A stretch of DNA of 64,000 nt from Globisporangium splendens. Taxonomy: Eukaryota > Oomycota > Peronosporomycetes > Pythiales > Pythiaceae. The translations under genes were made by a program, and so were the position numbers. Numbering within the stretch: the first letter of the stretch is position 1; each line of letters opens with the position of its first letter. Shown one piece after another: positions 20,529 to 32,756 of this stretch. The notes beneath the pieces were generated by a model. That model worked only from the letters and a program-made list of their open reading frames with translations, searched no databases and was not told the origin of the DNA. The stretch is from positions 62,001-126,000 of the forward strand of contig VFIW01000068.1 of NCBI GenBank assembly GCA_006386115.1, written 5' to 3'.

Positions 20529-23455
20529 TCAAAACTCACCGCCGCCAGTGGACCAGGACGGTGGCTCGCGTCCTCGAGGCTGGGGAGGGGGACGCGCTCC
20601 AGCGCTGCGCTTCGCGGCCTCGTCCATGCTTTTTATATAGCGGTACTGGTGGGAAGCCGCTGTCTGATGGTAGAGACCTTGCGGCGGAGGCGACATCTGC
20701 GGGTGGTGGCCGTGCTGCTGCATTGGCGCCATGTGCGGCGGCGGAGGGTGCGCATGCTGTTGTTGCTGTTGCTGCTGCTGTGCGAATGAACCGTACTGGT
20801 GTGGCGGCATTGCATGCTGGAGAGGCACCTGGTGCGGCGGCGGGAACCCTGGACTCCCGTGCTGGAGTTGCGGATGCTGGGGCGGTTGCTGCGGTTGCTG
20901 GAAATGCTGTTGCTGCTGCTGTTGGGATGGCACAAACTGTTGCGGCTGCTGGAATTGCTGCTGGTACTGGTGCTGGTGCTGGAGCTGCTTGTCGAGCGTC
21001 AGACCAGGCGGGCCAGATGAGACCAAGGCCGGTCCCGAAGGAGGAAAATCGCTCCCGCTTCCAGCACCGCCACTAGCGGCGAGCTTGGCTGTCCATTCCA
21101 TCGTGTTGCTTTCCACTGTGCGGAGATCGCTCTCTCCATGTGCGAATCGACACTCTTCCTTCGTGTAGTTGCAGCATCCCTTCAGGTAGTAGTAGCACAA
21201 CTCGGTCTTGTAACTCTGGAGACGAGGAGCCGCTGACGGCAGCACGGTGTTCGACGTCAATACCGCGAGTCCATCACGCAAATCACTTTCGCCATGTGCC
21301 ATAGGACAGTCACGACGAGACTTTGGACAGATCCCCTCAAGGTACAAAGGGCACAACCGGGTCTTGTAACCTGCGCTCGATGCGTGCTTGGAGGTGTTGG
21401 TGCGTACGAGATCGCTTTCGCCGTGCGCAAACGAGCACGTACGCCTCGTCTTGTTGCATTTTCCCTGCAGATAGTACATACACATCTCGGTTTTCCAATT
21501 GCTTGTCGTACCTCCAGACGGTCCTGCGCCTCCAGTCCCACCGCCCTGGCTGCTGCTGCTGGGACCAGAGTTGGCGCGGTGCAGCGCGGCTCTGTGACCC
21601 GGTGCGATCGGCGAGGATTCTGAGGTGCTGGTGCCTGGATTGAAGCTCGGGTGGCTGTGCAGGAGACTTTCCATCGCCAAGGACGGCTGGCCCGATGATT
21701 CCTTAAGTGCCGCCTCGAGTTGATCAACTGGGATGGACTCAAAGAGCTCCGACATGACCGACAGCGTGATTGGTGACACAACGAACGAAGAGCTGCCTCG
21801 TCCACCAGGCGAGGACAAACTCGTCCCACTTGGTGCCTTTTCTTCCAAAATGTCTCCTTCAAGGAGATGGTCCACTTGGTTGTCTTCCTGCCGTCGGACC
21901 TCCTTGATGGAGGACACTTTGGCGCTGCAACGCGGACAGATCAGTTCATTTCGCGCAAGCATGTTGCCTTCATGGTCGGCACAGAGTTTGTGGCCACAGG
22001 GCACGCACTCGGTCACAGGGTTCTGTTTGCACTGCGTGCACGGTGGTTCGGACAGCGAAAATGGTTGCATTGCATCCTTGATCTCGGCGTCAAACGTCAG
22101 GCGATCCTCCTTTCGGAACGCTGACTTGCTTGAGGTACTCGATCGCGACGACGGCGTGATCTGCGGCGAGTCCAGCAGTGTCGAGGGCAAAAATTGGCCC
22201 ATGAGGCTGTTTCGCAATGGGTGCAACCCGCTCGACACACTGGACATGGGCGACGGCGGACTGTCTTCACTGCCCGCTCCTCCCTCATTGTGTCTCGACG
22301 AGTAAAAGCTGCTGAACGAGAGTAAATGACCGGACGCGGCATTGCCTCCACTGCGTCCCTTACCCGGGGAGCTCCAAGGATCTTCGTCTTCCTCGGGATT
22401 GCTGTTGCGGTTGGCGGCGTCTTGTGAGGCCGACAGCGGACGTCCTCCAGCACGAGCAGCGGTGCTCTCGCGCTCGTCGCCCGAGTCCCCTTGAGGCGCT
22501 GGTTGCTTGATCGAGCGGAGCTCTTCGACCTCTTTCTTCGAGTCGATGTGCGCGAGGCGCTCGTTGACGAGCTCGCGCTTGAGCTTGAGCGCGTAGAGCG
22601 AGTAGAGCGCGAGGCGCTGCTTGGCGAGCTTCTGCTCCGTCTGCAGGTCCTCCACTTGCCGCCGGAGCTCCTTCTCCTTCTGGCGCGACGACTGGAGCTC
22701 CTGGATAATGAGCCGCACGTCCGCCGGCACCGGCTCCTTTTGCGAGCGGAGCTCTTCCCCGCTTCCTTCAAGGGCTCCGAAAGTGTCGCCTGTCTCCATC
22801 TATTAGCGTTTTTACCCACAACAGCAGCAAAAACAATTAATTGTTTGTCAACAACAGAAAGCACATAAGGAAGCGGACAGATAAATGCAATGACTGGCAA
22901 GCAAAACGGACCTGGGCGAGTGCCATCGCGAGGCCGTACTCCTGTCCGATCTCGGACACGACCTACGTCACCACAACAGACAAGCAAACGTTCAGTTTCT
23001 TTATCTTCGATCGGCAATCAATCAAGCAATCCCACAGTACGTCTCACAATATGCACACATCCACCACACAGACGCACTCGGAGCCAACGAAAGCAAGCAC
23101 AAACTCTACAGACAGTGCAGCCGCCGAACTGGCACGCAGACAAGCCACGTCCTCTGAAATCCATCCACTACACACTCTGGAATTTCTTTTTTGCTGCATC
23201 CCCTGCAGTAGCTGTTGCTCTTGCACACACACATGCACAAATACAATACACAAAATGCATCCCAACCTTGGTCAGCGACGACTGGAACGACTGGTTGATC
23301 TGCTGTACGACGTGCAGGAGGAACTCGGCCGACGGCTTGGACGCTGCATCGCTGCCTTCAGCCATCGCTCGCGGCGCATTGTCACTGCTTGCAGTTGTTA
23401 TTGGATCCTTGCGCGGGTCCCCAATGGACCCGGCGCTGCTGCGCTGCTGCTCCAT
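20529..23455 (-). CDS. RING finger plus triple CCCH zinc-finger RNA-binding protein
   Basis: Three exons on the minus strand: 23455-23267, 22962-22912 (17 codons, VVSEIGQEYGLAMALAQ) and 22799-20529, all phase 0, giving 836 residues. Order: a short helical N-terminus, a coiled coil rich in Glu/Lys/Arg, a Ser-rich region, a RING-like motif (CTQCKQNPVTECVPCGHKLC..CPRC), then three CCCH fingers of the Tis11/Unkempt type (YKTxLC..Y..G.C......C.(F/M)AHGE). A long Gln/His/Pro-rich tail follows. Tandem CCCH fingers usually bind AU-rich mRNA; with a RING this suggests post-transcriptional control or RNA-linked ubiquitylation. A GGTGAGT donor overlaps the stop codon, so a further 3' exon is possible. 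Confidence 0.85.
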
Positions 23456-26049
23456 GCGCGTGCGTTTGCTACTGGTGTGCTGGTTGCTGCGAATGCGGCG
23501 GTGGTGCTTGATGTTGCAGTCTGGTCCAAATATGGCGAGGACGAACGGACGGACGGATGGGTGAGGGAGTGTACCTGTCTGTCTGTCTGTTGGTGTGTCC
23601 TTGCGAGCGGCTCTAGATCTGACGTGGCTCTTCTGCCGCTCTGCTGCTGTTGCTCTCCTCAGAGTCGCTCTCTGCCTCGGCGCTGCTGACTGGCCTGCTG
23701 CCGCCAAAAGCGGGAGGGGGCTCCTCAAAGAAGGAAAGAAAACAAGGGGGGGGGGGGGAAGGGGGGTGGACGAGGGGTGGACTACAGGGGCTCTGAGTAG
23801 TAACCCTCACTCACATTTGCTGCCAAGTGAGTGCCAAGTGCTTGAGTGAGCATGTCTCCTGTCGCCCATTCCTTCTTCCTCGAGATTGTGTGAGTGCTCT
23901 GTTTGACTCGGGGTTTGGCTCGAGAAGAACACACAAACCAAAAAAATCTGGGTCGGATCGGTTTTCACAGGGAATATCCATCCGTCGACGAGACGGCAAA
24001 CACAGGGGGCTGCAGCGTGCCATGTGGCACGAGACATGCAAGCGAGTTGAAGAGGGTATGTGTTTTCGAAGGAAATTTGAAGGATTCATTGGGCAAAAAC
24101 AATTTTTTCGCGAGGGTGGGATGGATGTTTGTTGCCTTTTGAAAGGCATCTGTTTGCTCTGTTTATTTGGTTAGTTCGGATAGGAGGACACCCCCTTTCC
24201 ACCCACTTGGCGCAAAGAACAGTGTGAGGAGGAGTTAGGTGTTTGCTTCCTTGCTTCTGCACTTGGTGATTGCGGAATGCAAGTGACCATTCATTGACTG
24301 GTTGACAGGGAGTTTGTATACTCGCATTCATATGCACCAACTGTTCTTCGACTGACCAGACCCAGAAGCCAACCTCTGACTCTTTTTCATTTTCTTTAGC
24401 GTTATGCTATTCTTTCCATTGATACGTGTCCATGATAAGAAGCACACTTCAAATGGATGTGTTTTGTTGTGCTGGGGCCATGTGGCGCTTGGTACTTGCC
24501 GTTCCGGCCGCATTCTCCTGGCGTTCGTGTCGTCTTCCCTCCATTCCGCACCGCTTTGTATGCATGTTTGTATGCAGAGATGCTGCACTCTCGAGGAAGA
24601 GGAGACAGCTTGACGCGACACCCCCATATCCATCCATCCATCTCCAGCCACAGTGGGGGAAAAGACGGCTTCAATCCGTTCAGTCTCGCTTATATCCTAC
24701 AAAGTGTGGATTATTGTGCGCACGAAAGGGCGCTTCAACACCACCCGTTAGCAGAGAGTTGCACGGATCCTTCCAGATCATCAAGCCCTGGCATGAAGAG
24801 AGGGCGAAAAAAAGAGACCCAGACACACACAACATGGCTCCATTATCATTGTCGAAAATCAGAAAAAGATCCACTCCCATAGACTCGGACTGAGATGCAT
24901 GCAGGGCAGGGCCATCCACATGGCAAAATTTCGAGCATTGCATTGTGCTCGGGTGTATCTCATATTTGGGATCCGTTCGAGACATTTTGCTGCCTACGGT
25001 AGGAATAATAATACAGTCAGCATGCTGTGGTTGTACTGTACTCTCTACACGATACGTATCACACAATGCACGTGAAGGGCCACGTGAAGTGAGTGAGTGA
25101 TCTCAAGTGTCTCTGCGCCGTTCCGTGGATGTTCGTTTTTTTTTATATTTCATCTCTTTTTTTCTCTTTCGATACAGTACCGGGAATAGAATAGTCAACG
25201 GGAGTGAATAGCCTCGTCTGCTGCGTTCTGTTTTTACAGTTTGACGGGATTGAGCTCCTCGTTGGTTGTTGCACTTTGGTTGGCTGGTGCAGGTCATATT
25301 CAACAAAAAAGTGCATACAGGCAATGGGCGAGCGGTATTAATACCACTCAGCACGATATCATAGAACCCACACAGGTGTATATCGCCACATTTCGCAAAT
25401 TATAGATTCGCAGCCATTACAGTTGCAGTTGCGGTGTGCCCCTTGAGGCGTCATGCTGCTTCAAAGACTCGAGTGTACGCAAGTCGAAATGACACACAAC
25501 ATGCTATAAATACAAAGAAGCGATGACGGATCGCGTGGCGTCTCTGCATGTGTGTGTGTGTATTTAGGTGTACTATGTCGGTATGGTTCAACGCGTGATT
25601 GGCGCACGTGTGTGCATAATGTCCAACGAGAGTTTCGTTCCCAGGTGGTGGCGGGCTTGCCGTTCTAATGGTGCACATGCTTCGATGCATGTCACCACCG
25701 CATCAGTTCATAACATACACCAAGGATTAGTTCATAACAAACGATAGAAACAACCAGCCAACAACACAGATGTGGTTGCAACAAACGAACATAACATGTC
25801 AGCTTGTTGCAGAATCGGACATGTGATACAAACTGTCGCACACACATTCGTTTGTCAAACCGAGATATGACTAAAATCAGTTCATCAACTGCTTGGGTTT
25901 TCATGCTGGTTTCTTGTGGTTGAGCCGCATTCCCGAACAAGTCGACCGCCGCCTTCAACGCTCGCGCTGCGTCTTCCCCTCTGTGTGCGGCTCTCTCTCT
26001 ACGCGTGTGCATCTACACTCTCCCTGTCCACGTCCGCATTCTCTCGAGC
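23456..26049. other. Divergent intergenic region, 2.6 kb
   Basis: It lies between the CCCH gene (-) and methionine synthase reductase (+), so both promoters are here. A run of 13 G (about 23746-23758) is followed by AA and six more G. Open frames up to 155 codons occur on both strands but look random (Cys/Trp/Arg-rich, no splice logic). No RNA gene is recognised. Confidence 0.5.
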
Positions 26050-28617
26050 ATGCCGCCGGCCGTGACGATTTTCTTCGGCTCGCAGACCGGATGCGCCGAG
26101 TCCATCGCGCAGGTACGAAAAGGATGTTGCCTGCTTTTACGCTATGGTGTGCATGCGTCCTCATTTTTTTGTATTATACTTGTGCGTTTGCGAACGGATA
26201 GCGGCTTTACGATGAAGCGCTGGAACGCCAGTATGAAGCCGAGTGTTTGCCGCTCAACGAGTTCCAGAACGTACGTGGTGCTTTTTATTCGATTGCAATG
26301 GGCGTTGCCTGACTAGATCACTAATAGCTCGATGACTGACACACGCACACACACGATTCTGCACTTATGACGACGATGAATAGTCGAAAGTAACGGAGAT
26401 GCCTGGCCACCATGTGATCGTGGTGTGTTCGACGACGGGCAATGGCGAACCCCCTGACAATGCGGGCAAGTTCTGGCGCTTTGTGAAGCGGCGCACGCAG
26501 CCGAAGGACATGCTTCAGAACTTGCACTTTACGGTGCTCGGGCTCGGTGACACCAATTACGACAAGTTTTGGTACGTATGGTGCACGTTTGGTGCTTTTC
26601 TGAGCACATGCTCGCGTGCGCAGTGACTGACTTTGTTGTGATCATTTGTGGCGTTGCATAGCTATATGGGCAAGAGCATTGACAAAAGGTTTGCGGAACT
26701 CGGCGCACAGCGCTTTTACGACATGTGTAAGGCAAAATGACGACCCGAGTGCGAGACGACCTAGGGGTAATCTTATCTAACCCGATGTTGTGTTGTTATT
26801 GCGCAGGTGCGGCGGACGAAGCACTCGGGCTGGAAGACAGCGTGGAGCCTTGGGCGGACAGCTTATGGGCGGCGTTCGATAAATCCTGCGGAGTTGGTGA
26901 CACATCGACCGACACTAGCTCCGATGGGGACGCAGCGCTTGATGGCGCAAATGGTAGCAGCCCGCAAACTGCTGACCAAGACGAGCCACCAGCCACACTG
27001 CCTTACTTGCCCGTGAACTTGATCTCGTATGAAACCATGTTTGGTCCGCTTGACGGTCCAACGCCAGTCCCAGAGGATGTGCCAAAGCTCCCATCGTCGC
27101 TTTTCTCGGTGCGCTTCCTTGATGATGATGCGGCGGAGACTGCGACTGCTGCGGCGTCGACGCCATCGCGTCCTGAAAACGCAGAGTACAGTTCCACGCA
27201 ACCGTTTGTAGCTAAGGTTGCTGCCGCTAGATACTTGACGGCGACCCATTCGGAGCGCAAGGTGCTCGGCTTGGATATCGATATCACGGACTCGGGCATC
27301 AAGTACACGCCAGGCGATTCGATCGGGATCAAGTGCCCCAACCGTGCCGAGGATGTGAACGCGTTGCTGGCTCGGCTTGAGCTTAATGGATCGAAGTTGT
27401 TTTGCCTGGAAGCTGCCGCCCCAACCGGTCGCGTTGTTCGACGTCCGGCAGCCGCAAAATCCGGTGCAGCTGATCGCTTCCCTTCGCCATGTTCTGTTCG
27501 GGACGCATTTTTGTACCACACAGACATCCTCAGCTCACCAAAGAAGGCAGCCCTGAGAGCGCTTGCAACTTACTGTTCGGACGAAGAAGAGCGAGCTCGC
27601 CTTTTAGTCTTGAGCAGCAAGTCGGGTGCAGATAAATACAAGGTAAGCCTGGGGTTTATATAAAGGGAGCATACCATTTTTCTACTCACTCGCTAACACT
27701 CACTGCGTGCGCTACAGGCATTCATCAGCGATCAGCACCTCAACTTTGTCGAGCTACTTTACCTGTTCCCGTCGTGTAACCCACCATTGGACCATTTCCT
27801 GAGTCTGTTGCCCCAGATGATGCCTCGATATTACTCGATCGCGTCTTCGCCATTGGCAAACCCAGACCAACTGTCAGTGGCGTTGACAGTCGTTGAAGAA
27901 TCAGTCGGCGCAAGCGGAATCCGACGCCTTGGTCTCTGCACGAACTGGTTGGATTCTATTTCTCAGCCGCTTCTGACGAAGCAGACTGCGCCACCTGAAG
28001 TGAAGGTTCCGATCTTCTTGCGTCCCACTCGTGACTTCCAATTGCCTGCGAGCCACCAATGGCCTCTTCTTCTTATTGGACCAGGCACTGGCGTCGCCCC
28101 ATTCATGGGATTCATGCAGCACCGTTTCTACGAAGTGAAGAACCACTTGGATCAAGCGTCTGATGTGTGCACTGGTGAGTGGCGAGGCGGCATTGACCTG
28201 GATTTGCAAGAAGACGAAGAATACACGAAATCACCTGCTATCGCCGAGTCGAAAGGGATCTATTTGTTCTTCGGCAACCGCCGCAAAAGCGAAGATTGGA
28301 TTTTCCAACAGGAGATGAAAGAGTTTGTTGCCAATGGAACTATCCGACAGCTCTTTACAGCGTTCTCGCGTGACCAAGAAGAAAAGCACTATGTCCAACA
28401 TGAGCTTCGAGTGAATGGCAAGTTGGTGGCCGATTTGCTTCTTGAGTCGGGTGGCTATGTGTATGTCTGCGGTGACGGCCTGCAAATGGCTCGCGATGTC
28501 CATGAAGCTCTGCGTGACGTTCTCCAGGAGCACGGAAACCTGTCGAAGGAAGCTGCCGAAGAGCAGTTGGGTGCACTCGCCTCTCGTCAGCGCTACGTTC
28601 GCGATATCTGGGGCTAA
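26050..28617 (+). CDS. MTRR: Methionine synthase reductase (diflavin reductase)
   Basis: Six exons: 26050-26112, 26202-26270, 26384-26571, 26662-26726, 26807-27642, 27718-28617, giving 706 residues (human MTRR 698). The N-terminal flavodoxin domain has FGSQTGCAESIA for FMN phosphate, CSTTGNGEPPDNAGKF, and LGLGDTNYDKFCYMGKSIDKR, which is closer to MTRR than to cytochrome P450 reductase. A low-complexity acidic linker follows at about residues 165-200. The FAD/NADPH half has PRYYSIASSP (FAD), IGPGTGVAPFMGF and FFGNRRKSEDWIF (NADPH), and ends in a C-terminal Trp (RDIWG). It transfers electrons from NADPH to reactivate cobalamin-dependent methionine synthase. TAH18-type diflavin reductase is a less likely alternative. 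Confidence 0.9.
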
Positions 28618-29135
28618 ACGCATCGGCGTCCACCAGCTTTTTGCATGAAAAAGACCCTTGCGATTTCGCAAAATGAGCAGTAGATACTCTCTATCACCCG
28701 CGTGGTTGTTCTGCTGCTCTCCTCCGTTATCCCTCGGTTTATTTCGTGTGTCTTTGACTTTCATTTTCTATCCGAGGTAAAACGCAAGAGAGCGAATGTT
28801 CAACTCGTGTCATGACCATCGTACCATTCCTCTTACCGTATTGTGGTGAGCGAATTCCCATATTACAAGCATATGTGTTCCGTGGTCTTTGTTTTTGTTG
28901 TACCCTGTAGGGAAACCCAAGAAAGGACAAATTCGACTCACTAAAGACCGATTGCCTTTCTCGCGATATAAAGAAGGTCTGCCAGTCGTTTCGTGAACCC
29001 AAGAAAAGACTGCTCACTTTCGCTGTTTTAGCTGTACAACTGCCAAGCGAACGAACATTGTGGGCTTGTGTGTATTGGCACATTGGAAATTAACGAAAGG
29101 TGTGTGGAAAGGGACTAGCGCTCGAGAAGGAGCGA
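28618..29135. other. Intergenic where the front of a DENN gene would be expected
   Basis: All frames are interrupted and none encodes the uDENN/cDENN core missing from the next gene. The MTRR 3' region is at the left edge. Confidence 0.5.
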
Positions 29136-32100
29136 ATGGCGCGTGAAGAGCGAGTGGTTGAGTACTTCGTGGTCGCGATCAAGAAGGGTGATGGTTGGAT
29201 TTTGTCTCTTAAGACTTTCGTGCATCTTGGTTGAGCTCAGCACGCTTCTGGAAGCTCCCGTTCCGTTCATCGCAGGAGCACATATTGGGCAGCTCAAGCA
29301 CGTCCAGATTCCAGACAATGTCGTGGAATTGGAATTTACAGATGGGAAATTTGTACTCGAATCCAATGAATTGGAGGTGGCATTGCCTGCGCTCCCTGAC
29401 GCATCCTACAAAGTCGCCGCGAAGCTCGCAGAGATTCAGTTGCCTGACTTTGGTGCGCAGAAGCGCGAGTTGCATGATAAACTGTGGGACCGACGCATTC
29501 ACCTTCAAAAATACTGCATGACAACAGCATTGGCAACAGCGACAGCTTCTGGATCCAGTCTTTCGATGTCGGTAAAGTCGTTTTTTCTCATTCGACCGAG
29601 TTTGCTGTACAAGAAAGTGATGAAGCTCTTTCTGGAGATCATGGCCATCATGCTCTACGAGTATCCGGCGTTTGTTTTGAACGGCGGCAATCAAGCAGCG
29701 TTTGAGTCGGACCGGTTTGTGGAGCGGAAACCAGGGCACGAACGAGTACGTATTTTGGGTCATGCATCATCGTGCCACGATTTTGCTACTGTGGTCTCAT
29801 AAACCAGTCGTACCGTTTCTCTTTAGGCTTTCTATCAGCAATTTGTGCACTCGGCACTCTTTCAGTCATTTATCGCGCAACACAACGATCACATGAGTGG
29901 AAGTTTGCCGTACGAGGATGCACTGAAGCTACAGTTTGTGCATCGTCGGCTATTGACTGGTGTGAACAATCTTCAAGAACCAGCACGCCAAACACCATTC
30001 TCATCGTCCACAAGCAAGACGTTCGTGGCTCATGCGCCGGTTTTCCCCCCTCTGCCCACGGCAAAGAAAAGGAAGTCTTTTGTTGTCCCAATGGCAGTGT
30101 CGACCGCACACAGCAGCAGCGGAGGAGAGTCCATGGTGTTGGAGCCCGTGAACATCGGTATTCGCTTCCCAGAGATCAAAACCGACGAGTTTGGCAGTCC
30201 ACGGAAGATCGTGTTTCCAACGCTATCGAGCGATGCCACGACATCCTCTCTTGGGACATTTCTCCACACACCAAAGACGGTGAGTGGCGAGTACATTGGA
30301 CGATCAACAATGATCTCTTCGGTGTGCACTAACACATCAGAACTAATCGTCGTTTGTGAACCGTGTACGTGTGTAGAGGGATTCTTGCCATAAGCAACCA
30401 TCAGTGGACCTGGGCATTGAGTGGATGCAGCAGATCACGAAGAATGTGTCGATTGCTGGCACGTTCAAAAAGCCTGAGTTTATGAACGCCGATTTACCTG
30501 CCATCTTTAAACGCTCGCGCACGATTGATCGTCTTGGGAGAGCAAAGTCGCAGCAGTCATCGCCATTCTACCGCACAATGACGCAAAAGGCTCTGGAAGG
30601 CACTACCTCTCTCTTTGGCGGCGCTGACAGCAAAGACGATGCCAAGCGCCTGCAACAGCAGCAAGTTGCTGCACTGCAGACGCGGGCAGCACCAGAGATC
30701 AAGTCGATTTGGCTCGTCACGACGAGTGCGTGCACTTGCAAGAACGAAATAATTGAACTGACAGAAATCCTACATCGGGTGTTGCAAGTGCATGAAAAGA
30801 ACTCGTGCCATGCAAGTGACGCATACTGCCGGCTCATTGACGCATTGGGCGCCTGTGGTCACCCCAGTGAAGCAAAAGCTGTGTTTGAAGAGTGTTTGAG
30901 CGGAAGCCGACTGCTCTCGCTTGAGACGATCGCGACCCACCGGTACTTCTGGAAGCCATGTAGCAGTTTGATTCGATGCTACGTCGCAAATGGACTCGTG
31001 CAGCGCGCGTTTGATGTGATGGTGCAAGTGAAAATCGATGAAGAGCAGCATCTGGACCCATCCTTGGGATCGCTCAGCTTTGGTGCCAAAGTGCTGGGTT
31101 CGGAGAGGGAAGTTCTCGTCGAGCGCATTTACACGACATTCACTTGTGGCAACATCGGCATTTATTTGGCCGAGCGAGACTCCGGGTCTGGAGCTGAGGT
31201 GGTTGCATTCGAGACGACGAACGGTGACGATCAAGAAGCGGCAAGTATCATCGTTGGCTCCATCATTAGTGAAGAGGGGTCAAACAGCAAGGTCGTGTCG
31301 AGGTTCGTCAAAGAAAACGATGTGATCGAAACAATCAATGGCGAAATGGTGCTCCGCTATCCGTTATCAAGTATTGTGAACTGCTTGAAGCATGCATACA
31401 GACCAATGACCATCACATTCTTGCGCGGTATGCCAAAGCTTGATGACCTAAACAATACTTCAAACAGTGTCGATCCGATCTCGAACAGCAATAACAACAA
31501 CCGAGTGGGAACGATCCCGAACAAGCATAAAATGGCCAAGTGTCGCCCTTGGAAAGATCTCTGCGATCGTTTTGGATTGCTCCCACAGAAAGGGATTCGC
31601 ATTTCGACTCTTGCCGATTGCAGCTCGTGCTCGTCGCGCGCGTCACTATCTGAGATTCAAGATGGATGGTCAACGACTGATGCAAACGACTACACCACGC
31701 GCTGCGCTCATTGTAAGCAACGATATGTGCCACGACTTTGCGTGATGCTCGGTGTGATGACCGCGTTTTATCGGCCAACCGAGGAAGCGAATGCAACTCG
31801 TGTTGAACAGTTTGAGTACCTCTCGATGCTCGTGATCCGCAAGGAATTGATGAATCTGTCGCGGAAGATTCCACTGACGATGCTCACGATGGCCGAGTTG
31901 CGCGAGATGAATCCTCGGATCTACTGGAACATTGTCGTGAAGATGCTGTCGCTGTCGCGTCCTTTGGATTTCTTGGATCTCCCCGACATGACTGAAAGGC
32001 CAACGAAAACGACTCCAGTGACTGCAAGAGATAACGTTGAGCGTGCCAGCTTAAAGAAAGCACAGGCTCCAGTGGATGGCGATGCAGCTGCTGCTGCTCA

Positions 32101-32584
32101 CACGGAGCTGCGTGGCGAAGATATGGATAAGCTGCAGCAAGAGTTTATACGAACGCTCCGGAGCATCATGGCGACGCAAGAAGGTTCAAAAGAGTCGTGG
32201 GAGCGCACAAAGTCGAGACTTCTCGCTTTCTTGGACGAGTATGCGCGAACAGAGGAAGAGGATTACGATTTGGAGCCGATTGAGACACGAGATACGTCGA
32301 GTGCATCCAGCTCGCATCTCGTAGCTCGTGAGAGGAAACGCGGCGACGATGATGCTGATGAAAGACGAAGCTGCCGAATACTCAGCTGCACTGACTCAAA
32401 CGGTGGTGCTGATGATGACGACGATACTCCGGAAGATGCTGACGCAGTTAGCGGTGATGAATGCGATTCCATTGCGCTATTGCCAGAGCTCGTAGAGAAC
32501 GAGTTGGCTGACGTGTCAGAGAGAAATAATCCTGGACCGGCTCCATTCCGACGCAAGTCACGTAATTTCTCGCACATCACTTGA
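29136..32584 (+). CDS. DENND4-like protein (partial DENN, PPR, PDZ), 5' end defective or unresolved
   Basis: Secure exons: about 29214-29745, 29827-30279 and 30377-32584 (phase 0 at both junctions). They encode the end of a cDENN domain (LLEAPVPFIAGAHI), a dDENN (FYQQFVHSALFQSFIAQ), a PPR-like helical pair (AYCRLIDALGACGHPSEAKAVFEE, SSLIRCYVANGLVQRAFDVM), a PDZ-like domain (GNIGIYLAER...VKENDVIETINGE) and a Cys-rich module (CSSCSS..DGWS..CAHC) like that of DENND4 proteins, then an acidic tail. DENND4 proteins are exchange factors for Rab10. The ATG at 29136 starts MAREERVVEYFVVAIKK, a typical uDENN beginning, but the roughly 250-300 residues between it and LLEAPVPF are absent and no splice restores phase cleanly. 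It may be an internal deletion, a decaying gene or an assembly gap. Confidence 0.7.
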
Positions 32585-32756
32585 GAAATAGATAGATAAA
32601 GAGAGAGAGATGACGAGTAAGTGAACACATGCACATATAAATAACTCTCCCTCCCGCTCGATCACATTTTCGTATGGATTGGGAACTCCAGAAGCGCAGT
32701 AGAATAGAAAGCAAAAAACTTCGAATTGAGGCGTGGCAAGCAGACGAGAACAGGTT

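Noticed and set aside
20731..21168. Plus-strand open frame rich in Cys and Trp
   Set aside because: It is the antisense of the Gln/His/Pro-rich tail of the CCCH protein; CAG/CAC repeats read backwards give Cys/Trp runs.
24426..24893. 155-codon frame in the gap before MTRR
   Set aside because: Random composition, no splice continuity, no recognisable family.
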